From: Tricholomella constricta | Taxonomy: Eukaryota; Basidiomycota; Agaricomycetes; Agaricales; Lyophyllaceae | NCBI GenBank assembly: GCA_013368375.1 | Contig: JAACJP010000002.1 | Coordinates: forward strand, 1,860,001 to 1,924,000 | Direction: 5' to 3' | DNA: 64,000 nucleotides | In this document: in pieces, positions 23,535-34,424 of the stretch | Layout of the letters: every line of letters begins with the position of its first letter | How positions within the stretch are numbered: the first letter of the stretch is position 1 | Program-made: the position numbers and the translations under genes | Notes under the pieces: model-generated | The model's input: only the letters and a program-made list of their open reading frames with translations | Told to the model about the DNA's origin: nothing | Database searches by the model: none

Positions 23535-25646
23535 ATGAGCAGGAGGGAGTCGCGCGTCTCCATCAATATCAGGCAGAACGATGCTCTCTTCGAGTTTGAG
23601 AACTGTGAGTTCCCTGTTTATTTCTCGGGCGGAATTTCCCTGACATGTTGGTGGCAGTCAAGAAGAAATTTCTGCTCGCCAACAAACACATAACGAAGTC
23701 AGTACTCAGGTGAACTTCAAGGCATTTATCGTGCATTGACCGCAGATACCCAGACTCAACTCGACACTGAGTGTCCGGATCGAGGAGCTGAACGCACAGA
23801 TATCCTCATTATACGTCGAAAACCTCCGCTTACGTGCATCAGAAATCGCGCTAGCAGCCCAACTCAAACGCGAGCGTGAAAAATCACGCAAAATCATGGC
23901 CGAAGCAGAGGCCGCGGTACGTGCCTCTTAAGAACGAACGTGCCCTGTCGTTACGTACAATTTACCCCCCCCACTCTTTTCCGCAGACTCTGAATCTCAC
24001 AAAACACCTGGGATACATTCGCCAATCATTCAATATAACCTCGGCGGCACCCACGCCTGTAGCATCACCACCCTCCCCACGCGCCCGCAAACCTCCATCG
24101 AATCCCAATCCGAGCCCGAGCTCGCCACAGGCCAATCGCATCGCACGGCCACCGAACGTACCTGGCATCTACGAGGATGACGAGCCCTGCCCTTCAACAG
24201 CGTCTGATCAGGAATTAGACAAGCCACCTAGTCCCGTTCTCCGAAAGACCAGAAATAAACCACGATTATCGGCGTCGCGACTACCGCTTCCGTCACGCGT
24301 ACCTTCGCCGCCGCCGCCGCCATCATCGCTCCCGCAGGGCAGTGGGTCATCCCATGTTGAACTGGAGTCTGCACCTAGCACGAGAACGCGGAAGCCCTCG
24401 AGGCGGCAGAGTGGACTTTTGTCTGTGAATACCGACTTACTGTCTGTTCCGCGAGCAGGCAGCCCTGCGTTCGGGTCCCCTATTAGGATGGAAGCGGGAA
24501 TCGAAGCAGAGGAGGAGGAGGAAATCGCAACGGTGACGGGCCGGTTAACGTTGGTTGAAGTGTTTGAAGACGTTGACGTGGAGGCAAAGCCGCCACCGAA
24601 GAAGGAGCGACGCAAGAGCCGCGGCAAAGAGAGAGAATCTGGGGAAGACAGGGATTTGGGCGCAGAGGGCAGCCAGCCACGAGAACGCAAGCGGACAAAA
24701 GAGAGGGTGGAGGAGGATACAGATGGTGGGGGCAAGCCTCGCCTGAAAGACGTCACTAATTCTCGTGCAGCCCTTATACCTATAGACAACACCGGTACGT
24801 AATGATGCCTCCTCCTCGAGCACTCGATTGGCGATACTGACCCCGTGTGATAGTTCGTGATCAGGCCGATCCTTATGCTTCATCCGGAAGAACATTCCTT
24901 GAACCATCACCCACAACTTCAGCGCCCCCATCAAGGTCATCCTCGAGCCCGGTACCTCCAGGTGAAGGTGAGGGATCGACTGGCGGACGAGAACGAAGGA
25001 CACGAAAGAGCGTCAATTACGCAGAACCCAAGCTCAATACGTAAGTTCCAAGTTTTCCCATCTCTTATCTTCTCCTCTCCGCAGCAACCCAGCCCTGACA
25101 ATGCCCCCCCCAAAAAAAAACCAATTCCCCACCTACAGAAAAATGCGGAAACCCGACCCCCCGCCGGGCACTGCGCCGACAAAAAAGAGGGCCTCCGCCG
25201 CGGCCGTCCTGAGCACGTACCGTCCGCCAGATGACATCGGCAACGACGCAGATAACGACACGGAGGCGCGCTCATCGCTCGAGCTCCCGTTGCGCGTCAA
25301 CGGGACGGCCATCAACCCCGAATCCTTCCCTCTGCCCCCCTCCCGCCCCAGCTCCGCCGCCTCTACACTGTTCTCGCCGCCCCCCGTGGCGCGCACGTCC
25401 TCCTCGTCCTCCTCCTCTTCGTCTTCCGCGGCCGCGACGTCAGTGAGGCGGAAGAAGTCGAGGCCGCAGATGGTGCTGGACGACGAGGAGAGCGACGGCA
25501 CGCAGGCGGATGCGGAGTATGGTGTGGGCAGCGGTGGGTCGAAAGGGTGGGTGAATGTTGAGGGCCGCCGCCGGGCTGCTGCTGGTGGGGGGAAGCGGAG
25601 CTTGGTGGTTCTGGACGACGAGCGCCGACACAGCATGGCTGTTTGA
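23535..25646 (+). CDS. sgo1: Shugoshin (centromeric cohesin protector)
   Basis: Protects centromeric cohesin by recruiting PP2A. Starts MSRRESRVSINIRQNDALFE. The N-terminal coiled coil spans the first exons (KKKFLLANKHI, STLSVRIEELNAQISSLYVE, NLRLRASEIALAAQLKRERE, 23580-23915), as expected for the PP2A-binding shugoshin N domain. A long Pro/Ser-rich disordered middle follows, then the short basic shugoshin C box RRTRKSVNYAEPKLNTKMRK (24985-25150, split by an intron), which in the family binds phosphorylated H2A at centromeres. A Ser-rich tail ends in ERRHSMAV, stop at 25644. About five introns. The call rests on the N coiled coil plus the C box occurring in the right order. Confidence 0.85.
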
Positions 25647-26149
25647 GGTGGTGAAACTTGGCGTGCCCTGGAATTGCGAGGGGGTGCGACGCGATTGTCA
25701 TTTGTGTTGCGGACAATGGGGGCCAAGTGCGCACACACACACACACGCTCATCCGCTTCTCCCATTATATATATATTCTCCGTGGGATAGGGGTAAGGAT
25801 GCCTTTTGGTGTTTCTTGTTTTTCTTATTCATGATTACGAGCGAAACGAAATACGCGTTATTATGCAGCGTAGATAATGTCTCTTTACACACATATGGTA
25901 AGTATTAAGTTCTATAGGAAATATGCAGTATATACTGTATGTATATTATTTGTGCGGCTGACAAGTCCTCGAAAGTCGAGCGAACAACAACGTTGGATGT
26001 TCAAGTTTGTTCCACACTCAGATCTCAGAATTCAACCGCACAAACCAATTGCAAATGAAAACAAAAAAACGACACTGGAGATTATCCAAAAACAAGTACT
26101 TACTGAGATATCGAGTATACAAAAATACAAACACCACAATCATCACCCA
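25647..26149. other. Convergent 3' flanks
   Basis: Contains (CA)n at about 25731-25746 and AT-rich sequence between two converging genes. No gene seen. Confidence 0.5.
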
Positions 26150-28244
26150 TCATTGACTCCCAACGCCTTCCGCGTCAACGCTCGGATCCCTCAACCACCC
26201 ACCAAAATCAATATCCTTCTCAATAAACTTACTGACCAGATCCACCTTCCCATCAACATCAAACTGCGAATTATACCCCATCCACCCCCCAAGTCCACTT
26301 CCCCCCTTCGCCTCTCCTCCAGCTCCAACTCCAGCTCCCCCCGCCTGCGTCGACGTAAACGGAGGGTCAAACCCCTCCATATCAACATCAAGGTCAAGAT
26401 CCATCCCCACCCCCATGGCATCGTCGTTGTCGTCGGAATCGGACTCTGCGGCAAGCGACGAGAGCGACTTTGCCGGCGAACTCATGTCGTAGTCCAGATC
26501 CAGCCCCATCCCGGGGTCCAAACCCATGTCATAGCTCAACTGATAGGGATCCGGGTCTGGACCCCCCCCAAAGATTGAGGGCCGTACCACGTCGTGCGTC
26601 TCCGTATCCGCCTCGTTCTCTGGCTCCACTTCCTTTTCCTGTTCCTGTTCCTGGTCCTGTTCCGGTGCGGGAGCTGGCTGGGGGTCGGGGTCGGGCAGCT
26701 TCGCGGGCAGCGGCGGAGGGAGTTCTAAAGCTGAGACGCTCGTGCTCGTGCGGTGACGCGTGTAATGTTTCAGCGTCTTGCTGCGGGGCGATGGTTTGGC
26801 TTTCTTCGACTTCGACGACGACGCCAGGAGCTCGGTCAGCTTGGGCAGCTGCTGTTTGTGCTGTGGGGTTATATTGATGTCTGGAGTGATGGGCGGCTGA
26901 ACAGCAGGGGTCCGTGTTGGCGTGCTTGGGGGCACGGGCCCATCGGAGGTCGGCAACGCGGCGGCGAGTCTGGTGCGCGCTTTCTTCAGTGCGTGTGCGT
27001 GTTGTCGTTGGGGCGTGACGGAGCGTGGCCGCTTCTCGCGCGGTCTGATTTGGGGTGAGGTTAAGGTTGGTTTGAGGTTTCGCGTCGGGGTCGAAGGGAG
27101 TTCGGGTAGAGAGGAGGAGATATCTGGATTGGTTCGCTGATGGCCGTAGAAATGCACACTGGGCGGTGTTGTTAGGGGTGATGAGGGCGGGGCCGGCGCA
27201 ATCGGCTCAGGCTTTCGCCGTCTCTGCGTTTTGGCGTTGGGTGTGGAGGTGTTCAGCTGGGACGGAAATGAGGGAGGGAGAAAGGACTGGTGCAGCGTGT
27301 CAGATGGGTAAAACGATAAGAAATTGTCAACGAACAGTTTCAGATATATCATAGATACTTCGTCGCGGCGGTTCCGCAAGGGGGCTACTCGCACCAACTA
27401 GGGGTTCAGAATTGCGAGTGATTTGCTTGGATGGTCCAGCGATAGCGTCGTTGGACCGCGATTTTCCAGGAGGTTTAGCCTTACCGATGACGGTGAGACT
27501 CGGCCGTTTGACGACCGGGAAACCAAGGGCAGATGGGTTTCTTGATTCGCGACTAGATACGCTCTGCAGCGTTGTAGCGCGTTGGACTTTTGCAGCCTCC
27601 AATTTCGTGGACTGCTTCTTCTCCGTGGGACGGTCGGCTTCCGCAAGGTCCTGCGATATCGAAACGATGGGCGCGAATTCCACAGACAAGTGTTCGTCGA
27701 CCTTTTGTTTCCAACTCTGAACCTTCTGTTTCAGTAAAAGCTCCTGCTTGAACTTCCCTTCCCACTCTTCCCACTCCTTCTCTGACCGCGCGTTGATCCA
27801 CCCGATGCTGGACTCTGCCGGCTCCCCCTCTGTCGTGGATCCCAACCATCGAGTCCGCCTTGCGGTAGGTAACCGCAGCAATTGGACGACCATACCCCAC
27901 TTTCCGTCAGCAGGGTCTCCGTTCGCATACTTGTATGCCTCCTGGACTCGTCTTTGAAGAGCATCCACCCTCGCCTTGCTTGCCGAATGAGCTGCGCTGT
28001 CCTCGCCTCCATTAGGAGATCCACACCTCGATGACGGTACCTCCTCGACTAGCTGGGATAGAGCGACATGTTTCCTGGAGAGAGAGTCGAGATATGCTCC
28101 AGGAATTCCTGTTCGAGGTGTCGAACCCGACCCAGATGATTGAGATGTGGCGTAAAACACGGGAGTGTATAGGGTCTTGGTCCTTGACTTGGGTCGAGAT
28201 TTGCTCGAGTATTTACTGGACATTATATCAGCCCAAGTTCCCAA
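26150..28244 (-). CDS. Disordered S/T-P-rich protein, unrecognised
   Basis: Two minus frames join through a 49-nt phase-0 intron near 27350-27302 (GTTCGT...CACCAG), giving about 670 residues from MGTWADIMSSKYSSKSRPKS. A helical, Trp-containing region (SEKEWEEWEGKFKQELLLKQ, WKQKVDEHL) sits near residue 160. The second half is disordered and rich in Ser/Thr-Pro sites, several with basic +3 residues (STPTRN, SVTPQRQ, SPRSK), then acidic runs (PEQDQEQEQEKEVEPENE) and a C-terminal GGWMGYNSQFDVDGKVDLVS / DIDFGGWLRDPSVDAEG that looks conserved. CDK-substrate-like character is inference. It is divergent from the PP2C-like gene, with 277 bp between them. Confidence 0.6.
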
Positions 28245-28521
28245 GATATGTAGCCTTGTTCCCTATGTTAGGCCACTAAGGTCGTAATGGAGGTTCGAAC
28301 AAAACAAGCCACAAGCCCGAACTGGCGCGACGCGGGTCACGTGACAAAACAATGATCGGATTTTGTTGACGCCCGCGCCGTCGCCAGCAGCTGTTCGGCC
28401 TGTTCCTTACAACCATCTCTGCAGAAAGTGAGTGACTCACTAGATCATGTCGTATCATGAAGATTTAATCTATGATAGCTCCTAGAAAGTCAAAAATACT
28501 TCCAGGGGCATTCGTTGGCCT

Positions 28522-30076
28522 ATGTTCAGGCATCAATCTGGATCACGTCAAAGTGGCCAGTCGCCCTGGTTCACGAGGCTTTATCGTAGGAGGCACATCG
28601 TAGGCGTCAGTGCCGCTGCTCTAGGGACCATTTACTATTCTTGGCGTACTATACATGCCGATGAATCACCTCGCGATGCTCGCCTAGAGAGGCCCTCCAT
28701 CGAGCCAAGCACACATCCAGATGAAGTGTACATAAATACCAAGTTGTCGGCACTGTCAAGCTCCGCTACATTTATGGGTGACACCGGTATAAGTCGCTTC
28801 GATGTGATATCTATACCAAAGTTAGTCAAGGTCAATTCAGATGCATCCCCATGCTCATAGTGTTTCCAGTGTCATCCCTGGACAGAATGCCTCTCTTCTG
28901 TCCTCCGTCCGATTGGTGACAGACACGTCTTGGACATTGTTTACTCTATATGATGGATTCGATGGATGGGAAAACGTTGACGCTGTCTCCAGCCGGCTGG
29001 TGTCCGCTCTTCTCGATGGCCTCCTCGGGATACTCGCGAAATATGAGCCCCCCGCTGAACATATCGAAGTAGGGGTGGTACCGGACGTGGAACTTGCGCT
29101 TGAGCCCTTTGACGATGCTATAAATAAGAAAATCAAGGATATTTTCATCGAAGTCGACAACAACATCGTGCATAAACCGTTCGACTTCTCGTCTGGTCCC
29201 CCTTCCAAGTCCTCTGTCAGCGCAGCTCTTGGTGCTGCATTATCTGGTTCCTCGGCGATCCTGGCCTTCTATGACATGGATCCTCGCATACTAAGGGTTG
29301 CACTCACTGGGAACTCGCGGGCTGTTCTTGGTCGCCGCGCCCGCACGAATAATGGAAAATCATCCTACGAGGTCCACATTCTCACTGCTGACCAAACATG
29401 TGACAGTGCATTAGAGGCGGCGCGTCTCCTTCCCAAAAATCCTGGCGAATCCGAGCCACATGTATTTAGTCATGGCCTGTCGCGCGCGTTTGGCGTTGCC
29501 GCGTTAAAGTGGAGTCATGAGATGCAGGAACGCCTTCACCGGGAATATCTAGGAGAAATCCCCCTTGCTCATGTCCATGTCAAGACGCCGCCGCCGTACC
29601 TATCTGCGGAACCTGAGATCACCACAATTCAAATCAAACCTGGCGACTTCATGGTGATGGCCAGTCATGGCTTATGGAGTAGCCTTACCAACGAGGAGGT
29701 GGTGGGGCTGGTCGGATTGTGGCTCAATAGAGATATGGCCGTCAAATCTGATACGCCGCCACTTCCCGCAGATGGTATCGAGCCCAGGGACCTTCCGGTC
29801 TCACTTGGTACGGACGATACCGTGATGTACTCCCGGTGGCGCGCAGAGAAAAAATTCTTGTGCACCGATAATAACGCTGCGGGCCATTTAGCTCGAAACG
29901 CGCTTGGGGGCGCAAATGTGGGTTTAACGGCGAGCTTACTGGCCTTGGAGCCGCCCCGTGCTCGGAAATTCAGGTTCAGTGCTATCCCCAAATGTCTCTT
30001 GCAGGGCACTGATTGTCTACACCCCCTCGTCAGAGATAATATCAACATGACGGTGATTTTCTTCGACGACAAGTGA
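28522..30076 (+). CDS. PP2C-fold protein, PDP/PTC-like, probable pseudophosphatase
   Basis: N-terminus with basic residues and one hydrophobic span (RRRHIVGVSAAALGTIYYSW) suggests mitochondrial targeting or anchoring. A 40-nt intron (about 28820-28859) links ISRFDVISIP to VSSVIPGQN. PP2C motifs follow: TLYDGFDGW (for the usual DGHGG), ILAFYDMDPRILRVALTGNS, LTADQTCDSALEAARL, FMVMASHGLWSSLTNEEVVG and C-terminal RDNINMTVIFFDD. The metal-binding Asp of ASDGLWD is His here (ASHGLWS) and no acidic pair is visible where the N-terminal ED should be. The frame is otherwise intact, so loss of catalysis rather than gene decay is inferred. Stop at 30074. Confidence 0.8.
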
Positions 30077-31269
30077 CGACCGCATCGCGACGGGAAGGTT
30101 TCATGGCATTGTCTCCTATCGAAGCCTGCCCACACCTCCGGAGAGGACCTTATACCCATGGGATATATACCAGGGGAGTCCAAGGTTTTTATTAGAATAC
30201 AACTTTGGCACATGGAGCATATGGACCGAACCTTGTCTGGCAGGTCATGGTGCTGCAGATCGAACATGCGTGTAAATCTAGATGTCATGAACTCCACACC
30301 AGTCCGGTATGACAGATAGTGACCACAGCACTCGTGGGATGGCGACTATGGAGTACAGTACGAAAGATTCGAGTCTTGAAATATAAACTTGCCCCATATT
30401 TGGAAATATGTGGAGATTTATCAAAAGGCCTCAACTGTATAGCCGAGCACCTAGTAAGTCACGTTGACTTGTGGCTTCTATCTGCCCTCTGAAATACATT
30501 CGGAGCGCCCGTTCCAATTCTCGCAGAATAGCGGTACATGGGATTCGAAGGATCAAAGCAAGATGTGGCCATTGCAGTGGGAACGATCAGTAAGTAACGG
30601 GAGATTCAAAAATGGCGACGATCGTTTCTGATGCCCGTAGGATCACTTTTGATCCTTCTGAACGTAATCCAAAATAGACTGACAGAATTGAATGCCCGTC
30701 GAAGCTCACACGCGCTCGGCTTAGCTGGCACGAGTGTTCAGTCAGGCGAACGAAACGCTCTTGCGAGCCGCAGCTTTCCGGGGAACCTCAGTAGAGGGAC
30801 CAGCGGAGGCTCCCTCGGTTTGAGCTTTCTGTTCCGAGCCCAAGCCCTCTTTTCGACGTTTGGTCTTCTCTCTTTTTATTTGAGTCCGCTGCGCAGCGAG
30901 TAGCGCTTTCTTTTCTTTCTAAAGTCGAAAGATCGTTAAATTCGCATTTAAGGTTATTCAAGCCTAACAGAATGGGCTCTGACCAGTTTCACTTTTGAAG
31001 CAGAGATCCTGGGTTTCTGATCTACTCGGGGGTTACCAGCCTATGAAGGGAGAGCGTAGATGAGTTTTGATGGACAATTTAAGCGTGCGCGTCGCGACTC
31101 TCGCGCGCTGGGAGGTAACACAACAAAACTCGCCTGTGATTGATGATGCTTCTCCGCTTTGTTGAACGATTTTTCTTCCTGTACGCCTGCTATCGCAGCT
31201 GCTAGATCGAGGGCAGCCTAACAACCGCACGAGTCAAACTTTCAGTGTTCTTCTGATGAGCAAATAGAT
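30077..31269. other. Gene-poor stretch
   Basis: No gene I can support. A plus open frame at 30631-30903 lacks splice partners or motifs. Confidence 0.4.
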
Positions 31270-31817
31270 GGAAAAAAAATGATTCACATCTTTGTCCAGA
31301 AAGTGTTTAGGCTGCTTTCCCTTGCCCTTGCCTTTGGTGCGTGGAGTAGCCTTCTTCTTCACCTGAGACGCAGTTTTGTCCATCGCATGCGCATGGGTGA
31401 TCCTAGTAGCCGTTCGAGATACGGTCGAGTGAGTTACTGGGACACCAGAAGGAGTTGTTTGGCTGTGTGTCGCGGCGGCACTTGCCTTACGCAACAACAA
31501 AAATTGCTTCCGTTCCGTTCGAGGAGATTGAGCCGGATCCGTCGCTACACTGCTGGTGATGATCATGCCTTCTCGGTTTGCTGATGCAGTGTCGGAACGG
31601 AGTACGCTTCAGCGCACCGTAACATTGCATCATGTTCACTCACAGCTTCTCTCCATGTCTGTGTTCCGTCGACCGCGAACCGTGAAGTTTTCGACCAGCT
31701 GAGCTTTCCCCTCGCTTCGCCGTTCATTGCAAATGCAATGAAATGACTTGAAGAACCACTCGACGCTGTATACAACAAAAAGGGTACGTCAAAAACGATG
31801 TTTCTAAATCTGTTCAT
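31270..31817 (-). other. Possible exons of an unrecognised minus-strand gene
   Basis: A segment on minus (about 31775-31650) reads SSGSSSHFIAFAMNGEARGK then LSWSKTSRFAVDGTQTWREA, flanked by TATACAG and GTGAGT, so it has the form of an internal exon. A Thr/Lys-rich frame follows (KKKATPRTKGKGKGKQPK). I could not join them in phase, and found no start upstream. Confidence 0.25.
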
Positions 31818-32217
31818 GTCAATTGTTTTCTTTTTCGATCACCTCTGAATCCCATGGAGAGTCAACGCGAGTCAGGCGAGGGTGGCCAGTAAAAGGATGT
31901 CATCAAGACAGCAGTTCTACTACAATCAAAATCGTTGTGGTTACTACTCTTGCGATCGATCCTAGGGATTGTTTCGTCTACCTAAAGTTATTCTAGAACG
32001 CCATCGCGGAAAACCTTCAGGTACAACTGCTAATGCTATCCCCTTTCCATTAACAGAACCCTTTCAAGGGTCTCGCCCAGTCACAGATGAAGCGCTCGGT
32101 GATCGTCAACATTTCGCCTCTGGGATTCTATAAAAGACGGCTCGGGTTGTGCAACATCCAGACATTCGTTCACCCTTTCGAATCGTTATCCATCCCCTTT
32201 ATTTATCCACATCTACA

Positions 32218-32840
32218 ATGTGCCGAAGACGCCAGTACGTGTGGCTTGAGTCTCGTTTTTAATGTCGGCTCATTGCAGGATTCATTAGTGTGTGCAACGT
32301 CTACACTCTCTGTGGACACCTTTTGCCTCTCGTGAGTAAATTGACACAGTTTTTTCATGTTGTTCAAGAGCTTGACCATGTGCCTTCAGCCTGAAGAAAT
32401 GGTATGGCTTTACGGGCGACAAAATTGTGGATCGAACGATTGATACTTTTTTCTTTTCATTTTTGACTTCTTAAAGATCGTCTGCGACAGCGAGTACTGC
32501 AAATTTAGTCCTCGCCATCCCCCCAGTTGCCAGCTTCCTCGTTGCAAGGAGACTTGTTGGCAATAGTACGTCCTATTCAATTAAAGTATCTCCATGCACT
32601 AATCACTTCAATTCGATCTCGCTTTCTCCTTTTGCCCATTCAACATTTTCGTCTTTTATCGATGACACCGGTTACCACGACCTGTTAGCCGTCAATTCCC
32701 GGAGAAGTACTGTACGTCATTGCCCCATGCCGCATTACGGAGCAGACTTTGACACCTCTTCTTCGACCCCAGCCCCAAACATCAACTCGCTCTGCCCGAG
32801 CTGTGCAACGGCAGCCGGACATAGATACGTTCGTTACTAG
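32218..32840 (+). CDS. Small six-exon Cys-rich basidiomycete protein
   Basis: Six short exons, all with GT-AG introns in phase, give about 83 residues: MCRRR / HVCNVYTLCGHLLPL / PEEM / IVCDSEYCKFSPRHPPSCQL plus PRCKETCWQY / RQFPEKY / SPNINSLCPSCATAAGHRYV, ending RY and stop 32838. Ten Cys with His, in the arrangement CRRR...CGH...CD..YC.FS..HP..C...C...CWQ...CPSC, suggest zinc binding. I recall similar uncharacterised small proteins in other mushrooms. No signal peptide. Function unknown. It is too short and fragmented for simple ORF calling. Confidence 0.75.
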
Positions 32841-34424
32841 ATTTCGCTCTTGATTGTAACAGCGGTGTACGATCAGCATATTTAATCGCAGTATTTATTC
32901 AGATGTCGTGGGTTCCCTGTGTTTTTTTTTGGATTCAATTGAAGATTGGGCCGGTTCCGTCCTCGAGCCCATGTGAACATGCTTACGAACCCCAAGATTG
33001 GGGTTCAAACACAGGATCACTGCGCCATGTACCATGCGTGCTGAGCCCATGTAGCTAGTTAACCAACCAAGCCTCGCGGAGATCCAAATCGACGGACATA
33101 AGGGTTCTGTATTCAAGCGATTTCATTTACGCTAGTTTACATTTGGTTCTGATGAGTTTTTGGAAAAAAACCCTTGAGGAACAGGTACGTCGTACGACCC
33201 TGAAAACACAGTCTTGTAATTTCTAACAGCGATTTAGGCTTCTGCTTGGAACTGCGCCTCCGGATACTACTGACGTCCTCTAAATCTACCCCGATGACAC
33301 CACATTTTTTGGAGGGGACCATGACAGTCGCCTGAAATTTAATACGCCGATAACGGACGTAAACATGACGACAATACGGCGAATGTCAAGGTCGCTGACA
33401 GGCTGCAACTGTCGACAGTTCGTGAGAGAGTCGAATGTTTTTGTGCATCAGGACCCCACAGGAGGTCCATCCGATCTGTGTCGAGTATAGTTAACTATGC
33501 ATCATCCCGCATATGGAGCACTTTTGTTTGAAGGAAGAATAATGGAAGGTTCTACGTGCATCTTCAGTATTGGCAGTGGGAACAATCAGGCGAGAGGTTG
33601 ACATACTAAGCGGTGTACGCCGAACAACGCCAACGAGTCGCGTGCACGACAACATTGATAGCAGTTCTTCCATGAGCGTAGTCTGAGCTTGAGACAGGAC
33701 TAGAGTTGGGGAATTTACTGTGGGCTGGTATGTTCAATGGATTGCGCCGCATCCGTCTATGAGGTGGGACTCGCACAAGAACGTTGTGAGCCTCGAAAAT
33801 TGAAAACAAATGAGGTTCATTTAGAGAGAATCGGGGTGACGAGCCTGGAGCCTGGACCCAAGTACGATTGACGGTTAGCAAAGATCGCCGCGCTGCGTAA
33901 TATGAAATTCAGTGTTTACGCCACAACATGACACAAGAAGCTGAGCGAGAATCTAAAGAGGTTTCATTGCGCGGTCCCTGACGACCACTCGTTCTAGCTT
34001 GTCACTGAGCTCGTTTTCGTCGTTCTAGAGAGAACGTAGAGATAGGGCTGGACACGATGGTGGATTTGAAGTGATCCGCTCCGAGGATGATTAACTCCTT
34101 TGCATATGGGGTGTAATGGATGGACGTGACATATCTTTTGCACAAAGGAGAGAGTTGGATGTAATTCGGAGATATCAGTGCTAAGTTGTGAAACCGGCGT
34201 AACCCGGACTTGCCGGCGGCGGCAGCATTTGCTTCCGCTGACCAATTTGTCATCAGCTGATCCGAACCCTGACCACAGTGACATTCACCTTCACGGTAAC
34301 CTTTTGGGCCCTTGGCGTTCTCAGATTTCTGTCGTGCAGAGGAAAGGAAGCCTCTCAGGCTGTCAAGTTGACAAGGCGTTCCTTGCAAGAAAGGTCGTCC
34401 TTTGTCCCTATAAGCTAGTCCAAA
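32841..34424. other. Gene-poor stretch upstream of the MFS gene
   Basis: No gene recognised on either strand. Confidence 0.4.

Noticed and set aside
32895..33116. Sequence TTGGGGTTCAAACACAGG as a possible tRNA T arm
   Set aside because: No matching acceptor, D or anticodon arms on either strand.
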